Below, piece by piece: positions 9,098-16,443 of a stretch of DNA of 17,709 bases (its first letter is position 1; every line of letters begins with the position of its first letter). The notes under the pieces are model-generated. The model saw only the letters and a list, made by a program, of their open reading frames with translations, had not been told where the DNA came from and did no database searches. The position numbers and the translations under genes are program-made. The stretch lies in the NCBI GenBank assembly GCA_022560215.1, contig JADFTO010000021.1:1-17709 (forward strand). Direction: 5' to 3'. Origin of the DNA: Pseudomonadota bacterium. GTDB lineage: Bacteria > Pseudomonadota > Alphaproteobacteria > Rhodospirillales > 2-02-FULL-58-16.

Positions 9098-9579
9098 CCT
9101 TCGATCACCCGTTCGGCGCCGATAAAGCGGGACAGAAGCAAGAGCCCCGCGGCGTGGCACTCGGGGCCGCCGTGGCTGGCGCAGTCGGCGGCCAGGACCA
9201 GGGGCTCCAGGCCCGCCTCGAACAGGTCCACGGCCGATTTGAGCACGCAGGTGTCGGTGGCGATCCCGCACAGGTGAACCCGCTCCACGCCATATTGTTT
9301 CAGTTCCGTAATGAAATCGCCGGTGGCGCAGGTATAGGTGCTTTTGTCCATGATCCTGGCGCCGTCCCGGGGCGCGAAGGCAAGCTCGGCGTCGGCGGAG
9401 CCCGGCGCGAACCGGGGCCAGCCCAGGAGGCGGCGGTGCGGGGACCCGGGGGGATTGACGAAGCGGGTGACGATGACGCGCTCGAACTCCTCCTGCCGGG
9501 CCTCCACCCGGGCCGGGACGTGCCCGGTCCATTGGTTGATGAAGCCTTTTTGCACGTCGATGATGATCAGGCAGCTCAT
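9094..9579 (-). CDS. Cysteine hydrolase of the isochorismatase fold
   Basis: This is a 161-residue cytoplasmic hydrolase. The Asp-Lys-Cys triad of the superfamily is intact: Asp8 in LIIIDVQKGF, Lys79 in MDKSTYT, and Cys111 in GIATDTCVLKSA. Members hydrolyse C-N or vinyl-ether bonds (nicotinamidase, N-carbamoylsarcosine amidase, isochorismatase and others), and sequence alone does not tell me the substrate. I do not see the metal-binding Asp-x-His-x-His set that marks nicotinamidases. It is slightly short for the family (usually 180-220) but complete at both ends. It lies between mutS and glnD on the opposite strand, with convergent overlapping stops (CTAG at 9094-9097) and an 88-nt divergent gap before glnD. 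It is probably an independent transcript. The ribosome-binding site is only a G-rich stretch just before the ATG. Confidence 0.85.
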   Translation of the reverse strand: MSCLIIIDVQKGFINQWTGHVPARVEARQEEFERVIVTRFVNPPGSPHRRLLGWPRFAPGSADAELAFAPRDGARIMDKSTYTCATGDFITELKQYGVERVHLCGIATDTCVLKSAVDLFEAGLEPLVLAADCASHGGPECHAAGLLLLSRFIGAERVIEG

Positions 9580-9599
9580 GCCCCGCCCCGCGGGCGCCC

Positions 9600-9628
9600 T
9601 TTATTTCGCCGGCGCCAGCCCATATAAC
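9600..9628 (+). promoter_or_regulatory. Candidate glnD promoter
   Basis: TATAAC (9623-9628) matches the -10 consensus at 5 of 6 positions. A poor TTTATT (9600-9605) lies 17 nt upstream. It sits in the 88-nt divergent gap, about 40 nt before the glnD ATG, which has a good GGGAAGGGGAA ribosome-binding site. The -35 is weak, so this is tentative. Confidence 0.35.
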
Positions 9629-9667
9629 TGGTTAATCGATCGTAGGCGATAACACCGGGAAGGGGAA

Positions 9668-12430
9668 ATGACGATCCCCAAACGGCGCCGCATCATCGAC
9701 CGCAAGGCCCTCGGCGCCGGGCTGGCGGACCTGGCCGCGGGCTCCGCCTCCGACGGCAAGGTCCTGGAGCTGCTGAAGGACGTCCTCGCCGGCGGCCGCG
9801 CCGAAGTGCGCCGCCGCTTCGAGAGCGAGTCCGCGACGGGTGCGGACGTGGTCGCCGCCAATTCCTTCCTCATGGACCAGCTGCTGCGCTCCCTCCATGA
9901 TTTCGCCGCCACCCACGTCTATCCCCTGGCCAATCCGACCCCGGGAGAACAGCTTTCCATCGTCGCCACCGGTGGCTACGGCCGTGGCGAAATGGCTCCC
10001 TATTCGGACATCGACCTGTTGTTCCTGGTCCCCTACAAGCGCACCCCGCACACCGAGCAGATCGTCGAGTACATGCTCTACCTGCTCTGGGATTTGGGCC
10101 TCAAGGTGGGCCATGCGACGCGCTCCATCAACGACTGCATACGCCAGGCCGAGGCCGACCTGACCATCCGCACCAGTCTGCTCGAGGCCCGCTGGCTGAC
10201 CGGCGACAAGGAGCTTTTCAACCAGTTCCAGCACCGCTTCTCCGCCGATGTGGTGTCCCGGGGCGGCACCAATTTCGTCGAGGCCAAGCTCGCCGAGCGG
10301 GACGACCGCCACCGGCGCATGGGCTCCACACGCTATCTGCTCGAGCCCAACGTGAAGGAGGGCAAGGGGGGGCTGCGCGACCTCCAGACCCTGTTCTGGA
10401 TCGCCAATTATCTCTACCGGGTCGACGACGTGGCCGGCCTGGTGGATGAGGGCGTGCTGACGGCCGGGGACGCTGACGTGTTCACCAAGGCCCAGGATTT
10501 CCTGTGGACGGTGCGCTGCCACCTCCATTACCTGGCCGGCCGCGCCGAGGAGCGCCTTACCTTCGACGTCCAGGCCACCATCGCCAAGCGCATGGACTAC
10601 GGCGACGGCGCCGAGGCCCGGGGCGTCGAGCGCTTCATGAAGGATTACTACCTGGTGGCCAAGGACGTGGGCGACCTGACCCGGGTGCTGTGCGCCGTTC
10701 TCGAGGACCGGCACAAGAAGAGCCGGGGCCGGTTCCGCCTGCCCTCCTTCTCGTTCCGAAAGCGAAACATCAACGGCTTCGTCCAGGAAGGGGGCCGTCT
10801 CACCGTCGAGGACCCGGGCGATTTCGGCGCCCACCCGGCGCGCCTCATCGGTCTTTTCCGCGAGGCCCAGCGGCACGGCCTCGACATCCATCCGGAAGCC
10901 CTGCGCCTGGTCACCCAGAACCTGGACCTGATCGACGACGCGTTGCGCGCCGATGCGGAAGCCAACCGCCTGTTCATGGACATCCTGACCGCCGGCGAGG
11001 ACCCGGAAACCGCCCTCAAGCGCCTCAACGAGGCCGGCGTCTTCGGCCGCTTCATTCCCGAATTCGGCCGCGTCGTCGCCCAGATGCAGTACGACATGTA
11101 CCACGTCTACACGGTCGACGAGCACACCATCCGGGCCATCGGCATCCTGCACGGCATCGAGACCGGCGCCCTGGCCGAGGACCATCCCGTGTCCTGCTCG
11201 GTGATCGGCGAGGTGCAGTCGCTCAGGGTGCTCTACCTGGCGCTGCTGCTCCACGACATCGCCAAGGGCCGGGGCGGCGACCACTCCGAGATCGGCGCCG
11301 GCATCGCCCTGGATGTGGCGTCCCGCCTGGGGTTGAACGAGTGGGAATCGGAGGCCGTGTCCTGGCTCGTCCGCCACCACCTCCTGATGAGCAACACCGC
11401 CTTCAAGCGCGACGTGGACGACCCCATGACCGTCGCCGACTTCGTCCGCGTGGTGCAGTCACCGGAACGGCTGCGCCTTCTGCTGATCCTGACGGTGGCG
11501 GACATCCGCGCCGTCGGTCCCGGGGTCTGGAACGGCTGGAAGGCGGGCCTGCTGCGCGAGCTCTATTGGCGCTCCCAGGAGGCGTTGGCGGGCGGCCTGC
11601 CCGAGGACCGCCGCCCCGCCCGCGTGGAAAAGGTCAAGGAGAGCCTGCGTCCCAGGCTCGCGGGCTGGAGCGAGGAACAAGTGGAGACACATTTCGCGCT
11701 GGGCAACGACAGCTACTGGCTGACCTTCGAGGCGGACACGCTGCTCCACCACGCCGGCCTCATCAGGAAGGCGGAGGAAGAGGGCCTGAAGCTGCACATC
11801 GAGACCACCGTCGAGCGCTCCCGGGACGTCACCCGCCTCGTCGTCTACGCGCCGGATCACCCCGGCCTGTTCGCCCAGATCGCGGGCGCCATGGCCCTCA
11901 GCGGGGCCTCGGTGGTGGACGCCAGGATCGTCACGCTCAACGACGGCATGGCCCTGGATACCTTCTGGATCCAGGATTCCCGGGGCGGCGCCTTCAGCGG
12001 AAAGGGCCGCCTCGACAAGCTGCGCCGGCGAATCGGGGACGCGCTCTCGGGACGCCTGCTGCCGGCGCGGGAGCTGGACGCGGTGCGCCGCCGCGCCATC
12101 CCCAGCCGCACCCGGGTCTTCCAAGTGCCGCCGGGCGTCATCATCGACAACAAGGCCAGCGCCAGCCACACGGTCATCGAGGTCAACGGCCGCGACCGGC
12201 CGGGGTTTCTCCACGACGTCACCGCCCGGCTCACCGGGTTCGGGCTGCAGATCGCCAGCGCCCATGTTTCCACCTACGGCGAGCGGGTGGTGGACGTGTT
12301 CTACGTCAAGGATGTCTTCGGCTCGAAGATCGAGAGCGACGACAAGCTCAAGGACATCCATGACGGCCTGCTCCAGGCCATCGGCGGGGACCGGGAAGCG
12401 GCGCCGGGGAAGGACGCGGCGGCGGAGTGA
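9668..12430 (+). CDS. glnD: GlnD, bifunctional uridylyltransferase/uridylyl-removing enzyme for PII
   Basis: This is the primary glutamine sensor: it uridylylates PII proteins (GlnB/GlnK) when nitrogen is short and removes UMP when glutamine is high, so controlling glutamine synthetase adenylylation and NtrBC. At 920 residues it is the usual size. The nucleotidyltransferase motif GGYGRGEMAPYSDIDLLF (102-119) carries Asp114 and Asp116. The HD hydrolase domain has LLLHDIAKGRGGDHSE with His529-Asp530. Two C-terminal ACT domains begin near 725 (VVYAPDHPGLFAQI) and 836 (VIEVNGRDRPGFLHDV); these bind glutamine in characterised homologues. Nothing is missing, so both activities are expected. A GGGAAGGGGAA ribosome-binding site supports the start. 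murJ follows after a 95-nt gap containing a probable terminator. Confidence 0.97.
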   Translation: MTIPKRRRIIDRKALGAGLADLAAGSASDGKVLELLKDVLAGGRAEVRRRFESESATGADVVAANSFLMDQLLRSLHDFAATHVYPLANPTPGEQLSIVATGGYGRGEMAPYSDIDLLFLVPYKRTPHTEQIVEYMLYLLWDLGLKVGHATRSINDCIRQAEADLTIRTSLLEARWLTGDKELFNQFQHRFSADVVSRGGTNFVEAKLAERDDRHRRMGSTRYLLEPNVKEGKGGLRDLQTLFWIANYLYRVDDVAGLVDEGVLTAGDADVFTKAQDFLWTVRCHLHYLAGRAEERLTFDVQATIAKRMDYGDGAEARGVERFMKDYYLVAKDVGDLTRVLCAVLEDRHKKSRGRFRLPSFSFRKRNINGFVQEGGRLTVEDPGDFGAHPARLIGLFREAQRHGLDIHPEALRLVTQNLDLIDDALRADAEANRLFMDILTAGEDPETALKRLNEAGVFGRFIPEFGRVVAQMQYDMYHVYTVDEHTIRAIGILHGIETGALAEDHPVSCSVIGEVQSLRVLYLALLLHDIAKGRGGDHSEIGAGIALDVASRLGLNEWESEAVSWLVRHHLLMSNTAFKRDVDDPMTVADFVRVVQSPERLRLLLILTVADIRAVGPGVWNGWKAGLLRELYWRSQEALAGGLPEDRRPARVEKVKESLRPRLAGWSEEQVETHFALGNDSYWLTFEADTLLHHAGLIRKAEEEGLKLHIETTVERSRDVTRLVVYAPDHPGLFAQIAGAMALSGASVVDARIVTLNDGMALDTFWIQDSRGGAFSGKGRLDKLRRRIGDALSGRLLPARELDAVRRRAIPSRTRVFQVPPGVIIDNKASASHTVIEVNGRDRPGFLHDVTARLTGFGLQIASAHVSTYGERVVDVFYVKDVFGSKIESDDKLKDIHDGLLQAIGGDREAAPGKDAAAE

Positions 12431-12455
12431 GGCAACCCGCCGCCGGGGGCCGGGG

Positions 12456-12493
12456 GCCGGGCAGGATGCCGACGGCCTGCCGGCAGCCTTTTT
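12456..12493 (+). terminator. Probable intrinsic terminator after glnD
   Basis: GCCGG-G-CAGG (12456-12465) pairs with CCTGCCGGC (12476-12484), with one bulged G and a 10-nt loop. It is followed by AGCC and five T residues (12489-12493). Two copies of GGGGGCC (12445-12458) run into the left arm. The element ends 32 nt before murJ, so murJ either has its own promoter in a very short space or depends on partial read-through. Confidence 0.5.
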
Positions 12494-12525
12494 CCGGCCA
12501 CGGTTTTAAGGCTACATAGGGGGCC

Positions 12526-14067
12526 ATGAACTTCCTCAGGTCCACCGCCACCATCGGCGGCTTCACCCTGATCAGCCGTATCCTCGGTTTCGTGCGCGAC
12601 ATCCTCATCGCCGCCATCCTGGGCGCCGGCCCCGTGGCCGACGCCTTCTTCGTCGCCTTCAAGTTGCCCAACCTGTTCCGCCGGCTGTTCGCCGAGGGCG
12701 CCTTCAACGCCGCCTTCGTGCCGCTGTTCTCGGGCATCCTGGAGAGCGAGGGCAGGGAAGAAGCCCGCGCCTTCGCGGCCCAGGCCCTGGCCGTCCTCTT
12801 CTGGGCCCTGCTCGCCTTCGTCGCGGTGATCGAGATGGCCATGCCCCTGGTCATGATCGGCTTCGCGCCGGGATTCGTCGCCGACCCGGCCAAGTTCGAC
12901 CTCGCGGTCCTGCTCACGCGGATCACGTTTCCCTACCTATTGTTCATATCCCTGGTCTCCCTGATGGCCGGGGTGTTGAACTCGCTGGGCCGGTTCTGGG
13001 CCGCGGCGGCGACGCCCATCGTGCTCAACCTGTGCCTGATCGGCGCCCTGCTCGGCCTGGCAAGAGTGCTCGAGACCCCCGCCCACGCCCTGGCCTGGGG
13101 GGTGGCCGGGGCCGGGCTGGCGCAATTCGCCTGGCTGCTCGCGCACTTGCGCCGGGCGGGGATGAGGCTCGGCTTCCGGCGGCCCAGGCTGACGCCCAAG
13201 GTGCGGCTCCTGGTGCGGCGTATCATCCCGGTGGCCGTCGGCGCCGGGATCTATCAGATCAACCTGTTGATCGACACCATCATCGCTTCCTTTTTGCCGG
13301 CGGGTTCCATCTCGTATCTGTTCTACGCCGACCGGGTGAACCAGTTGCCCCTGGGCGTGGTCGGCGTGGCCGTGGGGACGGCGCTGCTGCCCATGCTTTC
13401 CCGCCAGGTAGAGGGCGCCAACCCGGCCGCCGCCGTCGACAGCCAGAACAGGGCGCTGGAGTTCTCCTTCCTGCTCACCCTGCCGGCCGCCGCCGCCCTG
13501 ATGGTGATCGCCGAGCCGGTGATCGGCGTCCTCTTCGAGCGCGGCCAGTTCGCCCTGCCCCAGGTCCAGGCCACGGCGGCGGCGCTGGCCGTCTACGCCA
13601 CGGGGCTGCCGGCCTACGTGCTGGTGAAGACCCTGACGCCCGGCTTCTTCGCCCGCCAGGACACGGCGACCCCGGTCAAGGTGGCGGCCGTCTGCATGGC
13701 CACGAACCTGATCCTCAACTTGCTCCTCATGGGCCCCCTCCTGCACGTCGGCATCGCGCTGGCAACATCCCTCTCGGCCTGGCTCAACGCCGGGCTGCTG
13801 GCCTGGATTCTGAAGCGACGGGGGTTTCTCGTCCCGGACCGCCGCCTGCGCCATCGCCTGCCGCGCATGGTGGCGGCCAGCGCCGGCATGGCGGCGCTGC
13901 TCTTGGCCGCCACCTGGGCCCTGGAAGGGGCTTGGTCCGGGCCCGAGGGGCTGCGCATCGGGGCGCTGGCGATCCTGGTAGTGGGCGGGTTCGTGTCCTA
14001 CGCGGCGCTGGTCCAGCTCACCGGCGCCGGCGCCTATGGCGACATCCGGCGGCTGCTCCGGGGCTGA
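12526..14067 (+). CDS. murJ: Lipid II flippase MurJ (MviN)
   Basis: This is a 513-residue polytopic inner-membrane protein of the MOP superfamily that flips lipid II to the periplasmic face for peptidoglycan synthesis; about 14 hydrophobic segments are expected. The residues shown to be essential in E. coli MurJ occur at the same numbers here: Arg18, Arg24, Asp39, Arg52, Arg53 and Glu57 in the first two helices and loop, and Arg270 in FYADRVNQLPLGV. The protein begins directly with the first helix, and AGGGGGCC just before the ATG is a clear ribosome-binding site. trpS starts 62 nt after the stop, and the glnD-murJ-trpS order is common in alphaproteobacteria. I see no truncation or missing key residue. 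Confidence 0.96.
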   Translation: MNFLRSTATIGGFTLISRILGFVRDILIAAILGAGPVADAFFVAFKLPNLFRRLFAEGAFNAAFVPLFSGILESEGREEARAFAAQALAVLFWALLAFVAVIEMAMPLVMIGFAPGFVADPAKFDLAVLLTRITFPYLLFISLVSLMAGVLNSLGRFWAAAATPIVLNLCLIGALLGLARVLETPAHALAWGVAGAGLAQFAWLLAHLRRAGMRLGFRRPRLTPKVRLLVRRIIPVAVGAGIYQINLLIDTIIASFLPAGSISYLFYADRVNQLPLGVVGVAVGTALLPMLSRQVEGANPAAAVDSQNRALEFSFLLTLPAAAALMVIAEPVIGVLFERGQFALPQVQATAAALAVYATGLPAYVLVKTLTPGFFARQDTATPVKVAAVCMATNLILNLLLMGPLLHVGIALATSLSAWLNAGLLAWILKRRGFLVPDRRLRHRLPRMVAASAGMAALLLAATWALEGAWSGPEGLRIGALAILVVGGFVSYAALVQLTGAGAYGDIRRLLRG

Positions 14068-14099
14068 CCTTGACCGTCCCCCGGGGAGGCGCCATAACT

Positions 14100-14126
14100 C
14101 CGCCCCGCTAAGGCCGGAAGGGGCGG
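14100..14126 (+). promoter_or_regulatory. Hairpin covering the trpS ribosome-binding site
   Basis: CCGCCCC (14100-14106) is perfectly complementary to GGGGCGG (14120-14126), with a 13-nt loop. The right arm overlaps the AAGGGG Shine-Dalgarno sequence (14118-14123) and ends three nt before the trpS ATG. Folding would hide the ribosome-binding site. No U tract follows, so it is not a terminator. The structure is seen in the sequence; a regulatory role is inference. Confidence 0.4.
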
Positions 14127-14129
14127 ACC

Positions 14130-15128
14130 ATGAAACGCATTTTCTCCGGCGTGCAGCCGACGGGGAACCTGCACCTGGGCAATTACCTGGGCGCCCTCCG
14201 CAACTGGGTGCGTCTGCAGGACGATTACGACTGCCTGTTCTGCGTGGTCGACCTGCACGCCATCACCACCTGGCAGGAGCCGGGCGAGCTCGCCACCAAC
14301 ACCCGCGAGGTGACCGCCGGCATGCTGGCCGCGGGACTGGACCCGAAATCCAACATCATCTTCAACCAGAGCCAGGTTTCGGGACACGCGGAACTGGCCT
14401 GGATATTCAATTGCGTGGCCCGCCTGGGCTGGCTCAACCGCATGACCCAGTTCAAGGAAAAGGCGGGCAAGAGCCGGGAGAACGCGTCGGTGGGCCTGTT
14501 CGTCTATCCCGACCTGATGGCCGCCGACATCCTGCTCTACAAGGCCACCCACGTTCCCGTGGGCGATGACCAGAAACAGCACCTGGAGCTCACCCGCGAC
14601 ATCGCGAACAAGTTCAACAACGACTTCAAGGTGGATTTCTTCCCCACCGTCGAGCCCCTGATCTTCGGCGCCGGGACCCGCATCATGTCCCTTCGCGACG
14701 GGACTAAGAAGATGAGCAAGTCGGACCCGTCCGACAATTCCCGCATCAACATGACCGACGGCACCGACGCCATCGCCCGCAAGATCCGGCGGGCGAAGAC
14801 CGACCCCCATCCCCTTCCGGCGAGCCCGGCGGAGTTCGACGACAGGCCCGAGGCCGCCAACCTGATGGGCCTCTTCGCGGCCCTTTCCGAGACCTCAATC
14901 GAGGAGGTCTGCGGGCGTTACGGGGGGGGCCTGTTTTCCACCTTCAAGGGGGACCTGGCCGACCTGGCGGTGGCCCGGCTCGGCCCCATCCAGGACGAGA
15001 TGCGGCGCCTGAAGGAGGCGCCTGATTACGTGGACCAGGTGCTGGGCGACGGCGCCCGGCGGGCCCGCGAGCTCGCCCAGCCGACCCTGGACGAAATCCA
15101 GGACATCGTCGGATTCCTGAGGCCCTGA
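14130..15128 (+). CDS. trpS: Tryptophanyl-tRNA synthetase
   Basis: This class I aminoacyl-tRNA synthetase activates tryptophan with ATP and charges tRNA-Trp in the cytoplasm as a homodimer. Its 332 residues match E. coli TrpS (334). The HIGH-type motif is PTGNLHLGNYLG (10-21) and the KMSKS loop is intact at 194-198, followed by DPSDNSRI. The Rossmann core also shows VVDLHAIT and the DQKQHLELTRDIA segment typical of bacterial TrpRS. The start is supported by GGAAGGGG placed 6 nt before the ATG; that site is partly inside a potential hairpin. It is probably cotranscribed with murJ. No tryptophan biosynthesis gene lies nearby. Confidence 0.97.
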   Translation: MKRIFSGVQPTGNLHLGNYLGALRNWVRLQDDYDCLFCVVDLHAITTWQEPGELATNTREVTAGMLAAGLDPKSNIIFNQSQVSGHAELAWIFNCVARLGWLNRMTQFKEKAGKSRENASVGLFVYPDLMAADILLYKATHVPVGDDQKQHLELTRDIANKFNNDFKVDFFPTVEPLIFGAGTRIMSLRDGTKKMSKSDPSDNSRINMTDGTDAIARKIRRAKTDPHPLPASPAEFDDRPEAANLMGLFAALSETSIEEVCGRYGGGLFSTFKGDLADLAVARLGPIQDEMRRLKEAPDYVDQVLGDGARRARELAQPTLDEIQDIVGFLRP

Positions 15129-15166
15129 GGGCGGCGCGCCGGCAAAAAGCGCCTTTGAAGGTCCCG

Positions 15167-15196
15167 GAGCGCTATCCGTCTAGCCCGATAGCGCTC
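15167..15196. repeat. Perfect 10-bp inverted repeat after trpS, possible terminator
   Basis: GAGCGCTATC (15167-15176) and GATAGCGCTC (15187-15196) are exact reverse complements, separated by 10 nt. There is no real U tract after it on either strand (CTTGCCCC on +), so if it terminates trpS it does so weakly. The AGCGCTAYC arm recurs in the palindromic element at the right end of the window. The rest of the 246-nt gap to 15374 holds a weak promoter candidate, a second hairpin and no gene that I can see. Confidence 0.6.
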
Positions 15197-15269
15197 TTGC
15201 CCCGGGCCCCCTCCCCTGGTTCCGTGGCGGACTTGCAACAGGGGGCTGAAAAAATCGCGAATGGCGGGG

Positions 15270-15299
15270 TTGCGATATGGCTTTTAACTTTCCTTTAGT
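15270..15299 (+). promoter_or_regulatory. Weak candidate promoter for the glucosaminidase gene
   Basis: TTGCGA (15270-15275) and TTTAGT (15294-15299) each match the sigma-70 consensus at 4 of 6 positions, with an 18-nt spacer. The stretch is clearly more AT-rich than its surroundings. It lies about 75 nt before the start codon. Confidence 0.25.
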
Positions 15300-15327
15300 C
15301 TATGAGAGCCCTCGAGCTGGCCAGGCT

Positions 15328-15355
15328 CCCCTGCGCGTGGTTTCAGTCGCAGGGG
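15328..15355. repeat. 8-bp inverted repeat in the leader of the glucosaminidase gene
   Basis: CCCCTGCG (15328-15335) and CGCAGGGG (15348-15355) form a perfect stem around a 12-nt loop. The right arm runs into eight consecutive G residues (15352-15359). It lies 20 nt before the GTG start and would sit in the 5' leader if transcription begins near 15306. Confidence 0.5.
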
Positions 15356-15374
15356 GGGGCGCCATGGGGACGAT

Positions 15375-16421
15375 GTGACCCGAATCCTGGGGACGAACAC
15401 CGGAAACGCAGGACGAATCTTGATCGGGATGACTGCTGACAGAACCGGCGCCTTGGTCTCCGGCATCACGCGCTTCGAGGGCGCCTCGCTGGCTCTTGTG
15501 GGGGCCCTGGTGGCGGCCCTGGTGACGGTGAGCCTTATCCATCCCCGAGGCCATCCCCGAGGCCCGGTCTTGCCGGCGGCCAGGGTGCCGATCGACATTG
15601 CCAAGCCCTCGCCGCCCGTGGCCATCCCCGGCGCCGACGCCCAGCCGCTCCATTCCGCGGGCAGTCTGCTGGCCAGCTTCCGGCGCCTGGGCTACGACCT
15701 GGAGAAGGTCGGGACCGGGGACGGGCGGGTGCCTCCCTATTTCCTCTCCAGGATGCCGGTGGACCTGGGCCAAGTCCCTGATGTCAAGGTGCGCAAGGCG
15801 GTTTTCCTGCAGGCCATCCTGCCCCTGATCCTGCAAGTCAACGAGGAAATCCTCGCCGAGCGCCGGCGGCTGGACGGCCTCCGGGCCCGGCTGCGGTCGG
15901 GGTTGAGCCTGGGCCAAGTCGACCAGTTGTGGCTGGCCGTGATGGCCGAACGGTACGGGGAGAACCGGATCGACGAATTGTCGCTCCGGGTCGACATCAT
16001 CCCGCCGTCGCTGGCCCTGGCCCAAGCGGCGGAGGAAACCGGCTGGGGCACGTCGCGCTTCGTGCGCCAGGGCAACGCCATCTTCGGGCAAAGGACCTAT
16101 TCGAAGGAAGGGGACATGGTGCCCCTGCGCCGGGACGAGGGCAGGAACCACAGGGTCAAGGCCTTCAACAGCCTGCTCGATTCGGTTCACTCCTACGCCC
16201 TGACCCTCAACAGTCACTGGGCCTACGGGGGATTCCGCCGGGCCCGGGCGGCCATGCGGAAAGAGGGCGCGCCCCTGGACGGCTCGGACCTCGCCGGGCA
16301 CCTGATGCGCTATTCCGAGCGCGGCGAGGCCTACGTGAAGACCATCCGCGTCATCATTTCCGTCAACAAGCTGGGACGCCTGGACGGCGCCCGCCTCGCT
16401 CCCGGCCGGCCCTCGATCTGA
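15375..16421 (+). CDS. Membrane-anchored Bax/FlgJ-like glucosaminidase
   Basis: This 348-residue protein has one hydrophobic segment (about 36-56) and then a Pro/Ala-rich linker, so the bulk should be periplasmic and anchored in the inner membrane. The C-terminal part (about 190-335) is a glucosaminidase-type wall hydrolase domain like that of E. coli Bax and FlgJ. The segment SLALAQAAEETGWGTSRF carries the probable catalytic Glu221, aligning with the ESGWG glutamate of FlgJ, followed by GNAIFGQ and the SYALTLNSHWAY region. Such enzymes cleave glycan strands next to GlcNAc. I accept the GTG at 15375 because GGGGA lies about 5 nt upstream; the ATG at 15430 would give 330 residues and still keep the membrane segment. 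It converges with the deacetylase gene, 22 nt apart. The exact bond cleaved is not deducible. Confidence 0.82.
   Translation: MTRILGTNTGNAGRILIGMTADRTGALVSGITRFEGASLALVGALVAALVTVSLIHPRGHPRGPVLPAARVPIDIAKPSPPVAIPGADAQPLHSAGSLLASFRRLGYDLEKVGTGDGRVPPYFLSRMPVDLGQVPDVKVRKAVFLQAILPLILQVNEEILAERRRLDGLRARLRSGLSLGQVDQLWLAVMAERYGENRIDELSLRVDIIPPSLALAQAAEETGWGTSRFVRQGNAIFGQRTYSKEGDMVPLRRDEGRNHRVKAFNSLLDSVHSYALTLNSHWAYGGFRRARAAMRKEGAPLDGSDLAGHLMRYSERGEAYVKTIRVIISVNKLGRLDGARLAPGRPSI
15539..15562 (+). repeat. 12-bp tandem duplication inside the glucosaminidase gene
   Basis: CCATCCCCGAGG occurs twice head to tail (15539-15550 and 15551-15562). It encodes HPRGHPRG just after the membrane anchor. It is in frame, lies in the flexible linker and is probably a slippage product. 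Confidence 0.8.
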
Positions 16422-16443
16422 GGGACGGGCAAACTCCCGGATA

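Noticed and set aside
9632..12363. Long open frames overlapping glnD (582 codons on -, 619 codons on +)
   Set aside because: Both are out-of-frame readings of a gene whose catalytic and ACT motifs are all intact; their products are compositionally biased.
12445..12465. Possible G-quadruplex in the glnD-murJ gap
   Set aside because: Only three G runs of three or more are present; the fourth is GG, and the same bases fit better into the terminator hairpin.
16411..16437. CCCTC/GAGGG stem around the glucosaminidase stop codon as a terminator
   Set aside because: A 5-bp stem with no T tract on either strand is not distinguishable from chance at this GC content.
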